From contig OZ241390.1 of NCBI GenBank assembly GCA_965200835.1, positions 62,001 to 126,000 of the forward strand: a DNA stretch of 64,000 bases, given 5' to 3'. Of this stretch, positions 18,761 through 27,666 are shown piece after piece. Made by a program: the position numbers and the translations under genes. The notes beneath the pieces are model-generated. The model was given only the letters and a program-made list of their open reading frames with translations. It did not search any database and was not told the DNA's origin. Position 1 is the first letter of the stretch. Each line of letters begins with the position of its first letter. Source of the stretch: JAPPFW01 sp965200835 (GTDB lineage Bacteria > Actinomycetota > Acidimicrobiia > Spongiisociales > Spongiisociaceae).

Positions 18761-19584
18761 ACCAGCAGATCCTCCATCAGGTCCGCGGTGCCGGCCCGCT
18801 CCGCGGTAGCGCCGACCAGGGTTAGGAAGAGTTCCCCGGACTCCGGCGAGTGGCGGTGCACCGCTTCGAGGTGGGCTTCGACCGTGCCGATGTCACCCCG
18901 CACGATCGGTCCGGTCACCGAAGCGGCCACTCCTATATCGAACGCATTGGCGATCGTTTGCTCGACCAGTGGTCGAGCCACCCGGGGGTCCACGCCTGCC
19001 TTCCGGAAGAGTCGTCCGGCCACCTCCAGCGCCACCAGCACGAAATTGGTAGAGGCAACCGCGGCCGCATGGTAGAGAGCCTTGGCCGGGTCGGGTAGGC
19101 GGAACGCCTGGCAGCCGAGCGAGTCCGCCAGGTCTTCGAGACGCTCGGCGAGTCCGCCGGCGGCGGTTATCCCTACCTGCGCACCCTGTAGGGCCTTCGC
19201 TCCGGTGCGCCAGTCAGGGAGGGTCTGCAGAGGATGGAAAGCACCTGTGTCCAAGCCGATGCGGTGGAGAGGATCCAGCACGCCGGTGGAAACCAGCCCT
19301 GACAAGTGAACGGTGCTGCCGATCCGGGATGCCAGCGCCGCATCCCGGGCGATCACCGAAGCGCACTGCCCGATCGAGTCGTCGCGGACCGCCAGGATCA
19401 GGAGGTCCGCCGGAGGCATCCGACTTCCGAGCGGTCCGGCGGTCATGCCCAGATGGCTAGCCACCTCCTGATCGTCCGCTCGGCGAGCCAGGAGACCGGC
19501 TATCTCGTGGCCGGCTTCGTGAGCGGCTACCGCCAGCGACCCTCCGGCCCTACCGGGCCCTACAACTACGATCCGCACTAGCAC
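18757..19584 (-). CDS. Rossmann-fold protein with DUF2520 domain
   Basis: About 275 residues: an N-terminal nucleotide-binding segment (VVVGPGRAGGSLA), then the AFHPLQTL motif and a helical C-terminal DUF2520 domain (YHAAAVASTNFVLVAL). Members of this family commonly precede panC in actinobacteria and may be a NADP-dependent step or regulator in pantothenate supply; the function is not established. The GTG at 19584 or 19578 is chosen because it begins just before the Rossmann strand. Translation is coupled to panC. Confidence 0.85.
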   Translation of the reverse strand: MLVRIVVVGPGRAGGSLAVAAHEAGHEIAGLLARRADDQEVASHLGMTAGPLGSRMPPADLLILAVRDDSIGQCASVIARDAALASRIGSTVHLSGLVSTGVLDPLHRIGLDTGAFHPLQTLPDWRTGAKALQGAQVGITAAGGLAERLEDLADSLGCQAFRLPDPAKALYHAAAVASTNFVLVALEVAGRLFRKAGVDPRVARPLVEQTIANAFDIGVAASVTGPIVRGDIGTVEAHLEAVHRHSPESGELFLTLVGATAERAGTADLMEDLLV

Positions 19585-19627
19585 CCCCGGTTTGCGGTCA
19601 GTCCGCCGGTACCGATTCCGGACCAGA

Positions 19628-20182
19628 TTAGGGACCGTGGTTCCTACCAGCGATTCGACTCCCGCCGATGCTGGCAGAAGGGCCACCACCATCCTGGTAC
19701 CAGCCGGTCGGCCCGATCCTGCGAACCTCCTGATCGGCCACCCCGGCCAACAGCTTGGCGATCACGGTACCGTCCGGATGGCAGGCATCCGGCCAAGCCG
19801 CCACCAGTGGCTCCAGCACGAACCGGCGGTCCCGGTAGCGGGGATGAGGGACGGTGACCGTCTCCGTCTCGATCACGGTGTCACCGTGGAGTATCAGGTC
19901 CAGGTCGATGGTGCGCGGGCCCCAGCGCACCCCGCGGACCCGTCCTAGCTGTTCCTCGACGGCCAGCAACCGTTCCATCAAGTCGGTGGGGGGCAGCTCG
20001 GTGTCCAGCACCGCCACCGCATTGAGGTAGTAGCCCTGATCCACCGGTCCGATCGGGGCAGTCTCGTACAGGGGCGATATGGACCGCATCCGACCCAATT
20101 CCGCCAAACGGTCCATCGCCGTGCGCAGGGTGCTCAGGCGATCCCCGATGTTGGAGCCAAGGGAGATGGCCACCTTGGGCAT
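19628..20182 (-). CDS. folK: 6-hydroxymethyl-7,8-dihydropterin pyrophosphokinase
   Basis: A 184-residue HPPK: SLGSNIGDR at the N-terminus, SPLYETAP, and the signature RWGPRTIDLDLILHGD followed by PHPRYRDRRFVLEPL. It transfers pyrophosphate from ATP to 6-hydroxymethyl-dihydropterin in folate synthesis. It follows folB by nine bases. The last 25 residues (from GWYQDGGG) look unconserved. Confidence 0.95.
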   Translation of the reverse strand: MPKVAISLGSNIGDRLSTLRTAMDRLAELGRMRSISPLYETAPIGPVDQGYYLNAVAVLDTELPPTDLMERLLAVEEQLGRVRGVRWGPRTIDLDLILHGDTVIETETVTVPHPRYRDRRFVLEPLVAAWPDACHPDGTVIAKLLAGVADQEVRRIGPTGWYQDGGGPSASIGGSRIAGRNHGP

Positions 20183-20191
20183 GCCGATATC

Positions 20192-21049
20192 TCAGAGGTT
20201 TGGCGCAGTGCGGACGATGGTCACCGAGACGTCACCGAACTCGACGGGAATCGGCGCGTCCGGCTTGTGAACCGTCACCTCGACCTGGACCACCCGCCGA
20301 TCGGCCAGGACCAGCTCCGCCACCCGCTCGGCCACGCGCTCGATGAGCTGCCACTGCTCATCCGCTACGAGGAGGTAGATAGCCTCCGCTAGGACGCCGT
20401 AGTCGACGGTGGCGGAGAGCTCATCGGTCCGTCCCGCTGCTGCGAGGTCCAGGAAGGCAGTGACATCCACTACGAAGGTCTGAGCCACCGCTCGTTCCTG
20501 CTCGGTTACCCCGTGGCGCGCCTGGATCGACAGTCCCGTCAAGGTGATCGAATCGGTGGTTTGGGAGAATCGATACGAAGTCTCGGTACCGATCGGGTCC
20601 GCCTCGTCACCCGAGCCGCCGGAGAGCAGCGTGATGACCGTACTTCTGACCTTGGAAAGGTCGGCGCCCAGCTTCTCCAACACCTGGGTAGCTACCCCAT
20701 CCCCCTCGCGAACCAGACCCAGCAGGACATGCTCGGTTTCGACGTGGTCGTGACCCAGCTGGAGCGCTTCCCTCAGGCTGTACTCCAGTACCTTCTTGGC
20801 CCGGCGTGTGAACGGTATGTGACCGCGCGGCAACCGGCGACCCAGCGCGATCTTCTCCACCACCTGGTCACGGACCGGATCCAGCCGGATACCGAGACTC
20901 CGCAGGCTATCGGCAGCCACGCCCTCTCCCTCATGGATCAGGCCCAGCAGTATGTGTCCGGTACCGATGTGGTCGTGATCGAGTAGCCGAGCCTCTTCCT
21001 GTGCCAGGACCACCACGCGACCAGCCCGGTCGGTGAAGCGTTCGAACAC
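20192..21049 (-). CDS. folB: ClpC N-domain fused to dihydroneopterin aldolase (FolB)
   Basis: Residues 1-150 are a close copy of the ClpC N-domain (both Clp_N repeats, FERFTDRAGRVVVLAQEEAR). Residues from about 165 are a full dihydroneopterin aldolase (ITLTGLSIQARHGVTEQER, ...ATVDYGVLAEAIY, ...VEVTVHKPDAPIP). FolB makes 6-hydroxymethyl-dihydropterin, and its position between folP and folK fits. The GTG start at 21049 copies that of clpC and has GGGGGA upstream. The DNA of the N-domain is very similar to 13.8-14.26 kb, so the duplication is recent. The fusion is continuous in frame across a 10-15-residue linker (near GSGDEADPIGTE). No internal ATG with a good ribosome binding site is evident before the FolB part. 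Confidence 0.9.
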   Translation of the reverse strand: MFERFTDRAGRVVVLAQEEARLLDHDHIGTGHILLGLIHEGEGVAADSLRSLGIRLDPVRDQVVEKIALGRRLPRGHIPFTRRAKKVLEYSLREALQLGHDHVETEHVLLGLVREGDGVATQVLEKLGADLSKVRSTVITLLSGGSGDEADPIGTETSYRFSQTTDSITLTGLSIQARHGVTEQERAVAQTFVVDVTAFLDLAAAGRTDELSATVDYGVLAEAIYLLVADEQWQLIERVAERVAELVLADRRVVQVEVTVHKPDAPIPVEFGDVSVTIVRTAPNL

Positions 21050-21066
21050 TGTCCCCCGATCGAGGG

Positions 21067-21555
21067 TCAGCCGGTGGGAATGAGAGCCCGGCCCGACGAG
21101 CCCAGCGGGCGTCCTATGATCTGCTGGATGGCGATGACCGCCAACCGCTGGTCCTTGACCAGACCGGCGAACACGATGTAACCCGCCAGGATCCCCGCCA
21201 CCGTGTCGTCCACGAAGTCGCGATGGACCAGGACCCGTGGCGCGGTGTCCCCCTGGGGAACCAGAGCCCGATGGATCGTATCGAAGGCTCGTTCGATGAC
21301 GGGCGGATCGGGATCCGCCTCGACCGGTGCCCGGAACACCTCGAACCCGGCATCCTCATAACTCTTGACGTTGTGGGTCCCGGGCAGCAGGGACACTACG
21401 GCGGTGAAGCCGTTCTGCCGTAACCAGGCCACCTCCTCCTGGCGCCGCACCCGACGATGCTGGATACCCTGGCCGCCAATCCGGGAGGACGTGGCAAGTC
21501 GATCCCTGATCACCCAGGCGAAGTCGCGTGGCTGGAGTCCGGTCTTCAGTTTCAT
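21067..21555 (-). CDS. protein-tyrosine-phosphatase-like protein lacking the catalytic Cys
   Basis: A 162-residue protein with the layout of a small dual-specificity phosphatase: EVAWLRQNGFTAVVSLL, then a segment VFRAPVEADPDPP, then a beta strand and loop VLVHRDFVDDTVAGILAGYI where active enzymes have VHCxxGxxRTG. The catalytic Cys and Arg are both absent, so hydrolysis by the standard mechanism is unlikely. The start overlaps the folP stop by four bases, tying it to the folate operon. The role is unknown; it may bind a phosphorylated ligand. Confidence 0.55.
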   Translation of the reverse strand: MKLKTGLQPRDFAWVIRDRLATSSRIGGQGIQHRRVRRQEEVAWLRQNGFTAVVSLLPGTHNVKSYEDAGFEVFRAPVEADPDPPVIERAFDTIHRALVPQGDTAPRVLVHRDFVDDTVAGILAGYIVFAGLVKDQRLAVIAIQQIIGRPLGSSGRALIPTG

Positions 21556-22466
21556 CGGTCGTCTCCCACCTGCTTTACCATAGCGTCGGCCAGTGACAGG
21601 GCCTCGCGGGTCGATCGAACGTCATGCACCCGTACGATCGACGCGCCGTTCAATGCACAGATCGCCGCCGAGACGGCCGTGATGGCATCCCGTTCCTCGA
21701 CCGGCCGCCCGGTAAGGGCTCCGAGAAAGGCCTTCCGGGAGGTTCCGACGAGGACCGGTACTCCTTGAGCGGCCAGGGTGGGCAATCCGCCCAGCAGGGT
21801 GAGGTTGTGAGCCAGGTTCTTGCCGAACCCGATTCCGGGATCGATCGCCAAAACCTTCCGGCTCACCCCGGCTGCTTCGGCAGCAGCCATCCTGGACCGC
21901 AGGTAGTCGACTACCTCGGCCAGCACATCGTCGTAGGTGGGATCGATCTGCATGGTACCCGGGTCACCCCGCTTGTGCATGAGTACCACCCCTACCCCAG
22001 TGGCGGCGCTCAGCTCGGCCATCCCCTCCGCTTCGAGGGCGCTCACGTCGTTCACTACCACCGCCCCGGCGTCGATCGCCTCGGCGGCCACCCCCGGCTT
22101 CGAAGTATCGATCGACACCCGAACTCCCGCGGCCGCCAGCCGGCCCACGACCCCGATGACCCGCCTCAGCTCGTCATCCTCCGCTATCTCGGCCCCTCCG
22201 GGACGGGTGGACTCACCTCCGACATCCACCAGATGGGCCCCTTGCTCCCAGAGCGCCAGGCCGTGGGTGACAGCCCGATCCTCATCCAGGAAACGGCCCC
22301 CGTCGGAGAACGAATCCGGGGTGGTATTGACCACTCCCATCACCAGCGTCCCCGAGTTGGGATCCAGCACCTCGTCCTTGATCTGCCACCGGGGCCGGCG
22401 CGCACGTCCGGGCGAGGTCGAGCGGATGGAGGGATTCGGGTCTGTGTTCAGCAACTTCGAGCCCAA
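21552..22466 (-). CDS. folP: dihydropteroate synthase
   Basis: A 304-residue DHPS with MGVVNTTPDSFSDGG, VDVGGESTRPG, DPGIGFGKN and the C-terminal RVHDVRSTREAL. It joins pterin pyrophosphate and p-aminobenzoate and is the sulfonamide target. The start is uncertain: TTG 22466 gives about 30 unconserved residues; an internal GTG nearer the core is possible. It overlaps the phosphatase-like gene downstream. Confidence 0.95.
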   Translation of the reverse strand: MGSKLLNTDPNPSIRSTSPGRARRPRWQIKDEVLDPNSGTLVMGVVNTTPDSFSDGGRFLDEDRAVTHGLALWEQGAHLVDVGGESTRPGGAEIAEDDELRRVIGVVGRLAAAGVRVSIDTSKPGVAAEAIDAGAVVVNDVSALEAEGMAELSAATGVGVVLMHKRGDPGTMQIDPTYDDVLAEVVDYLRSRMAAAEAAGVSRKVLAIDPGIGFGKNLAHNLTLLGGLPTLAAQGVPVLVGTSRKAFLGALTGRPVEERDAITAVSAAICALNGASIVRVHDVRSTREALSLADAMVKQVGDDR

Positions 22467-22555
22467 TCTACCGGCCGTAGGGCGAAGGCGTGGGGCAGTT
22501 ACCGGTCGTGAAGGAAGGCCATCCCCTCGGTCCTACCTCCCCACCGGTGCCCGGG

Positions 22556-23137
22556 TCATCCACGCGGACGGTTGATGAGGGCGAGAGCCTCCGCCCGGGT
22601 GGCGGCGTTGCTTCGGAACTGGCCGCGCACGGCCGAGGTCTGGGTGACGGTACCGGGCTTGCCGACCCCTCTCATCTCCAGGCACAGGTGGCGAGCCTCC
22701 ACGACCACTAGGACCCCCCTGGGCGCCAGGACCTCCATGAGCGAGTCCGCCACCTGGGTGGTCAGCCGCTCCTGCATCTGCGGACGGCGGGCGAACCCAT
22801 CCACCACCCGGGCCAGCTTGGACAGGCCGGTCACCCGACCATCAGGCACGTAGGCAACGTGGGCAGTGCCATGGAAAGGCAGGAAGTGGTGCTCGCACAT
22901 GGAATAGAAGGGGATGTCCCGCACCATGACCATCTCCTGGTGCTCATCGGCCACGAACACCCGGTAGAGATCATCCCGGGGATCACGATGCATCCCGTCG
23001 AATACTTCCTCGTACATCCGGGCTACCCGAGCGGGCGTGTCGATCAGCCCTTCTCTGTCCGGGTCGTCCCCGATAGCCTCGATGATCCGGCAAACGGCGC
23101 GCTCGATCGCTCGACGATCGATCGGCCGCTCCGACAC
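22556..23137 (-). CDS. folE: GTP cyclohydrolase I
   Basis: A 193-residue FolE with zinc ligands in MCEHHFLPFHG and RHLCLEMRG. It converts GTP to dihydroneopterin triphosphate, the first step of folate synthesis. The GTG at 23137 gives the normal length; longer frames run into ftsH. It begins six bases after the ftsH stop codon. Confidence 0.95.
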   Translation of the reverse strand: MSERPIDRRAIERAVCRIIEAIGDDPDREGLIDTPARVARMYEEVFDGMHRDPRDDLYRVFVADEHQEMVMVRDIPFYSMCEHHFLPFHGTAHVAYVPDGRVTGLSKLARVVDGFARRPQMQERLTTQVADSLMEVLAPRGVLVVVEARHLCLEMRGVGKPGTVTQTSAVRGQFRSNAATRAEALALINRPRG

Positions 23138-23142
23138 CTCTG

Positions 23143-25089
23143 CTAGCCGGAAAAGTCGCGATCCACGGCCGCGACCACCGCCTCCGGCACGGGAGCACCA
23201 GCGATGGCCGGCACCCGGATACGGGGACCGGCGCCTTCCACGGCCTCCCACTTGGGCACATCGTGCAGGACGGTCCTGATCTCCTCCGATTGCAGGGTCT
23301 CCGCCTCCATCAGCTGCTGGGCCAGCCGGTGCAAGGAGTCGATATGCGTGCGCAGTATCCGCCCGGCCTCCTCGTGGGCCTGGCCGAGCAGGGCCCTGAC
23401 CTCGTCGTCGATCGTCGCGGCCACCTCATCGGAGTAGTCCTGCTGGCTCGCGTAGTCGCGTCCCAGGAACACCTCCCCGTGATCCTTGCCGTACTTCATC
23501 GGGCCGAGATTGTCGCTCATGCCGTAGTCCATCACCATCCGGCGAGCCAGCTCGGTGGCTTTCTCTATGTCATTGGAGGCACCGGTAGTTGGATCCCGGA
23601 AGATCAGTTCCTCAGCAGAGCGTCCTCCCATGAGCATGGCCAGCTGGTCGGTCAGCTCGGATCGGCGCATGTAGTTGCGGTCCTCGGTCGGGAGAGCCAT
23701 GGTGTATCCGCCGGCCCGTCCCCTAGGGATGATGGTGACCTTGTGGATCGGGTCGGCGTTGGGCAGGGCGAAGCCCACCAGTGCGTGGCCTCCCTCGTGA
23801 TAGGCGGTGACCTTCTTCTCCCGATCGCTCATCACCCGGCTCTTGCGCTCGGGTCCGGCGATCACGCGATCGATCGCCTCCTCCAGCTCGTCAGGCTCCA
23901 CCCTCTTCTTGTCGCGACGAGCGGCCAGCAAGGCGGCTTCGTTAATGAGGTTGGCCAGGTCCGCTCCCGTGAAGCCGGGGGTCTGGCGGGCGATGAGGTC
24001 CATGTCCACCTCGTCCGAGATCGGTTTGCCTCGGGCATGCACCCCGAGAATGGCCCGGCGCCCCTTGAGGTCGGGCCGGTCGACCACGATCTGGCGGTCG
24101 AAGCGACCGGGCCGCAGCAGGGCCGGATCCAGGATGTCCGGCCGGTTGGTACCCGCGATGACGATCACACCGCTCGAGACGTCGAATCCGTCCAGCTCGA
24201 CCAGCAACTGGTTGAGGGTCTGCTCACGCTCGTCGTGGCCCCCTCCGAGACCGGCACCCCGGTGCCGACCCACGGCATCTATCTCGTCGATGAACACGAT
24301 GGCCGGAGCGGCCGACTTGGCCTGCTCGAACAGGTCCCGTACCCGGCTGGCCCCCACCCCGACGAACATCTCCACGAAGTCCGATCCTGAAATCGAGTAG
24401 AAGGGCACGTCAGCCTCGCCGGCTACTGCCCTGGCCAGGAGGGTCTTACCGGTGCCGGGAGACCCGTAGAGCAGAACTCCCTTCGGAATCTTGGCGCCCA
24501 TGGCTCGGAACTTCTCGGGTGCCTTGAGGAAGTCCTTGATCTCCCCAAGCTCCTCGATCGCCTCCTCGAGTCCTGCCACATCCTCGAAGGTGACCTTCGG
24601 CTGATCCTTGGTCACCTGCTTGGCCTTGGCCTTACCGAACTGCATTATCCGGTTACCGCCCCCCTGCATCATCTGCATGATGATGAAGATCATGAAGCCG
24701 AAAATCAGCAGCCAGGGCAGGAACCCCAAAAACACATCCCAGAACCCCGGTGGCTCGGGGTCGATGTTGAACTCTCCGACGTTTTGTTTGTCGACGTTCT
24801 CGTCGATCAGCGCGATCAGGGCTGCCTCAGACTCTTCGTTACTCGGGTACTGGACCCGGAACTCGGTGGGGTCGTCCCCTGCGGTTGCGGGCTGGAGAGT
24901 CCCCTGGAGGACCTTGGATCTCTCTAGAAGGGTCACCTCGGCCACCGATCCGCTGGTCATCGCCTCCTCGAACTCACGGAGGCTGATCTCCTCGGGTTGG
25001 TTCGCCCGGTTGAGGAAATTCTGGCCCAGGAAGACCATCGCGATGACGACGAGGCCGTACACGAAGATGATGCGGGTGGTCTTGCTCAA
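23143..25089 (-). CDS. ftsH: FtsH, membrane ATP-dependent zinc metalloprotease
   Basis: A 648-residue FtsH: two transmembrane helices (about 7-24 and 118-138) around a periplasmic domain, AAA Walker A GSPGTGKT, Walker B IVFIDEIDAVG, SRH region, and the peptidase HEGGH zinc site. It degrades membrane and regulatory proteins. The start is TTG at 25089 with GAGGAAGAACGG upstream. It heads the folate string. Confidence 0.96.
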   Translation of the reverse strand: MSKTTRIIFVYGLVVIAMVFLGQNFLNRANQPEEISLREFEEAMTSGSVAEVTLLERSKVLQGTLQPATAGDDPTEFRVQYPSNEESEAALIALIDENVDKQNVGEFNIDPEPPGFWDVFLGFLPWLLIFGFMIFIIMQMMQGGGNRIMQFGKAKAKQVTKDQPKVTFEDVAGLEEAIEELGEIKDFLKAPEKFRAMGAKIPKGVLLYGSPGTGKTLLARAVAGEADVPFYSISGSDFVEMFVGVGASRVRDLFEQAKSAAPAIVFIDEIDAVGRHRGAGLGGGHDEREQTLNQLLVELDGFDVSSGVIVIAGTNRPDILDPALLRPGRFDRQIVVDRPDLKGRRAILGVHARGKPISDEVDMDLIARQTPGFTGADLANLINEAALLAARRDKKRVEPDELEEAIDRVIAGPERKSRVMSDREKKVTAYHEGGHALVGFALPNADPIHKVTIIPRGRAGGYTMALPTEDRNYMRRSELTDQLAMLMGGRSAEELIFRDPTTGASNDIEKATELARRMVMDYGMSDNLGPMKYGKDHGEVFLGRDYASQQDYSDEVAATIDDEVRALLGQAHEEAGRILRTHIDSLHRLAQQLMEAETLQSEEIRTVLHDVPKWEAVEGAGPRIRVPAIAGAPVPEAVVAAVDRDFSG

Positions 25090-25359
25090 TATCCGTTCTT
25101 CCTCACGCCGGCCCGAGCCTGATTGCCCGGTAGGAAGGCACGTCCGACACCGGGGGGACGCGCCTGTCGCCCCATCCTAAAGGGAATACCGGCTAACGGG
25201 AAGAAGCGCGGCGCCGACCGCCCAGCCCGGCCCGACATCACCCGAACTCGTCCCACTGCCGCCCACCTCTCTCTAACCGCGATCCCAGAATCATCTCCGG
25301 GACGGATGGAATCAGTTTGGTATCCTGGGGAAGGTCTGTGCGAAAGGCGGTGCGGTCCG

Positions 25360-27093
25360 ATGGCTGAGATTTCTGCGACCCAGAGCGTCCGTTACGAACC
25401 TCAGGAGGCTCCCACACCACTGGTAGCCCTGGGTGCCGGCCTGCAGGCCTCGGCGGTGATTGCCGCGCCGATCGTGCTGACCGTGATCATCGTGGCCAGG
25501 ATCGGAAAGCAGCCCGAAAGCTACATCACCTGGGCGGTCTTCGCGGCCTTGCTGGTCAGCGGGATCACGACCGCTCTTCAAGCTGCCAAGGTCGGGCGGA
25601 TCGGGTCCGGCCACATCCTGCTCATGGGCACCTCGGGAGCCTTCATAGCGGTCTGCGTCGGAGCCCTGATCCTGGGCGGGCCGTCCACCATGGCCAGCCT
25701 CATCGTGGTGTCTTCGCTCTTCCAGTTCCTGATGGCGTCCCGGCTAGCTGCCCTGAGACGTGTCTTCACTCCGGTCGTCTCCGGCACTGTCATCATGTTG
25801 ATCGGAGCCATCGCCACCCCTATCGTGTTCGATTCCCTGACCGATGTACCCAGTGGTGTGAACAGCATGGCGGCCCCGATATCGGCGCTGGTCACTCTGA
25901 TAGTCGTGGTGGCGATAATGCTGCGAGCACCGGCGGCATGGCGGCTGTGGTCCCCGGTGATAGGTATCGGGATCGGATCCCTCGTATCCCTACCCTTCGG
26001 TCTGTATGACTTCGACGTGGTAAGGAACGCTGCTTGGTTCGGTGTCGACTTCGGTGGATGGCCAGGATTCGACTTTACACCGGGTAGAGAGTTCTGGATA
26101 CTGCTTCCGGCTTTCATCGTAGTAACGCTGGTAGGGGCCATAGAGACGATCGGTGATGGCGTAGCTATCCAGCGCGTCTCCTATCGAAAGCAGCGGGCCA
26201 CCGATTTCCGGGTGGTACAAGGTGCCTTGAACGCTGACGGAGTAGGAAATCTCCTCTCCGGTATCGCGGGTACTCTTCCCAATACCACCTACTCATCGAG
26301 CATTTCCCTAGCAGAAGTCACCGGAGTTGCATCCAGGCGAGTGGGTGTAGTGATTGGTGGCATCTTCGTGGCACTGGCCTTTCTGCCTAAGCTCACCGCC
26401 CTGTTGACCGCCATCCCGCTCCCGGTAGCCGCCGCCTATCTCCTAGTGCTCCTGGGCTTGTTGTTCGTGCAAGGCATGAAGATAGTCATCCAAGATGGCG
26501 TGGATCATCGCCGAGCGGTCATGGTGGGGGTGGCATTCTGGCTGGGAGTGGGCTTCGAGAACAAGTGGATCTTCGCCGACCTGCTGGGAGATGGGTTACT
26601 GGGAATATTGCTCGGTAACGGGATGAGTGCCGGAGCGATAATAGCCATAATCATGATGGCAATCATCGAGTTGACCCGCAGGCGTCACAAGAAGTTGCAA
26701 GTGGTACTCGATTGGGATGCGCTGCCGAAATTGGGCGAGTTCCTAAGAGGTGTGGGAACCGAGGCAGGATGGAGTGGCCCGGACTCGGAACGGCTCGTTC
26801 TGGTCGGGGAGGAGACCTTGTCGAACCTGCTGTCGGATGAGAGTGCTCCCGATGGAGAGCGGCACCTGATCGTGAGGGCTCGGTCCGGGCAGGCCAGTGC
26901 CGAATTGGAGTTCGTCTGTGCTTCGGATCGAGAGAACCTGGAGGACAAGTTGGCTTACATGGGCGAAGCGCCGGACTTGCAAGATACCAGGGCTATCTCA
27001 CACCGGCTGCTACGCCACTACGCATCCTCGGTACGGCACAGCAAGTATCACGACGTGGACATCATCACCTTGACCGTCGAGAGGTCGGGTTAG
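25360..27093 (+). CDS. NCS2-type purine/pyrimidine permease with C-terminal HATPase-like domain
   Basis: Residues 20-440 form a hydrophobic uracil/xanthine permease (NCS2) with about 14 spans and the motif GAIETIGDGVAIQR. From about residue 455 a soluble domain resembles GHKL ATPases of the RsbW/serine-kinase type: GEETLSNLL matches an N-box, and ISHRLLRHYASSVRHSKYHDVDIITLTV matches the last helix and strand. A clear DxGxG loop is not seen, so nucleotide binding is uncertain. The ATG at 25360 follows AAAGGCGG. It is divergent from ftsH and converges with hpt, consistent with purine salvage. Confidence 0.85.
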   Translation: MAEISATQSVRYEPQEAPTPLVALGAGLQASAVIAAPIVLTVIIVARIGKQPESYITWAVFAALLVSGITTALQAAKVGRIGSGHILLMGTSGAFIAVCVGALILGGPSTMASLIVVSSLFQFLMASRLAALRRVFTPVVSGTVIMLIGAIATPIVFDSLTDVPSGVNSMAAPISALVTLIVVVAIMLRAPAAWRLWSPVIGIGIGSLVSLPFGLYDFDVVRNAAWFGVDFGGWPGFDFTPGREFWILLPAFIVVTLVGAIETIGDGVAIQRVSYRKQRATDFRVVQGALNADGVGNLLSGIAGTLPNTTYSSSISLAEVTGVASRRVGVVIGGIFVALAFLPKLTALLTAIPLPVAAAYLLVLLGLLFVQGMKIVIQDGVDHRRAVMVGVAFWLGVGFENKWIFADLLGDGLLGILLGNGMSAGAIIAIIMMAIIELTRRRHKKLQVVLDWDALPKLGEFLRGVGTEAGWSGPDSERLVLVGEETLSNLLSDESAPDGERHLIVRARSGQASAELEFVCASDRENLEDKLAYMGEAPDLQDTRAISHRLLRHYASSVRHSKYHDVDIITLTVERSG

Positions 27094-27141
27094 CAGGGGC
27101 TTAGCACTGGTCCTCGAGATCGGGGTGGCGGTACTCGCCGG

Positions 27142-27666
27142 TCAGGCGTGCTCGTCGAGTACCCCAATGTAGGGAAGGTTTCGATAGAGCTGATCGAAGT
27201 CGAGCCCGTAGCCCACTACGAACTCGTGACCTATCGTGAACCCTACGTAGCGGGCTCGGACAGGTACTTGCTGGAGTCCTTCCTTGAGCAGTAGCGTGGC
27301 CAGCTCGATCGAGGCGGGCCGGCGCAAGCTGAGGGTCTTGAGCAGGTAGTTGATGGTGAGACCGGAGTCGACGATGTCCTCCACCAATAGGACGTGGCGC
27401 CCGGCTATCTCCTCATCGAGGTCCTTGAGGATTCGGACCACTCCCGAGGTCTTGGTTGCCGCGCCGTAGGACGACACTGCCATGAAATCGAACTCGACCG
27501 GCAGCCGGATATGGCGAGCCAGATCGGCCATCATCATGAAGGCACCGCGGAGAATACCCACCACCAGCAACGACTCACCCTGGTAGGCGGCGGTGATCTC
27601 CTCCCCCATTTCCCGGAGCCGGGCGGCGATCTCCTCCTCGCTGATCAGTACGCGACCGGCTTCCAT
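27142..27666 (-). CDS. hpt: hypoxanthine phosphoribosyltransferase
   Basis: A 174-residue type I PRTase with the PRPP motif VLLVEDIVDSGLT and the N-terminal GILRGAFMMMADL. It salvages hypoxanthine/guanine. The ATG 27666 is preceded by GGGAGG and overlaps the end of tilS by 22 bases. The tilS-hpt-ftsH order is conserved in many bacteria; here the NCS2 gene is inserted between hpt and ftsH on the other strand. Confidence 0.95.
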   Translation of the reverse strand: MEAGRVLISEEEIAARLREMGEEITAAYQGESLLVVGILRGAFMMMADLARHIRLPVEFDFMAVSSYGAATKTSGVVRILKDLDEEIAGRHVLLVEDIVDSGLTINYLLKTLSLRRPASIELATLLLKEGLQQVPVRARYVGFTIGHEFVVGYGLDFDQLYRNLPYIGVLDEHA

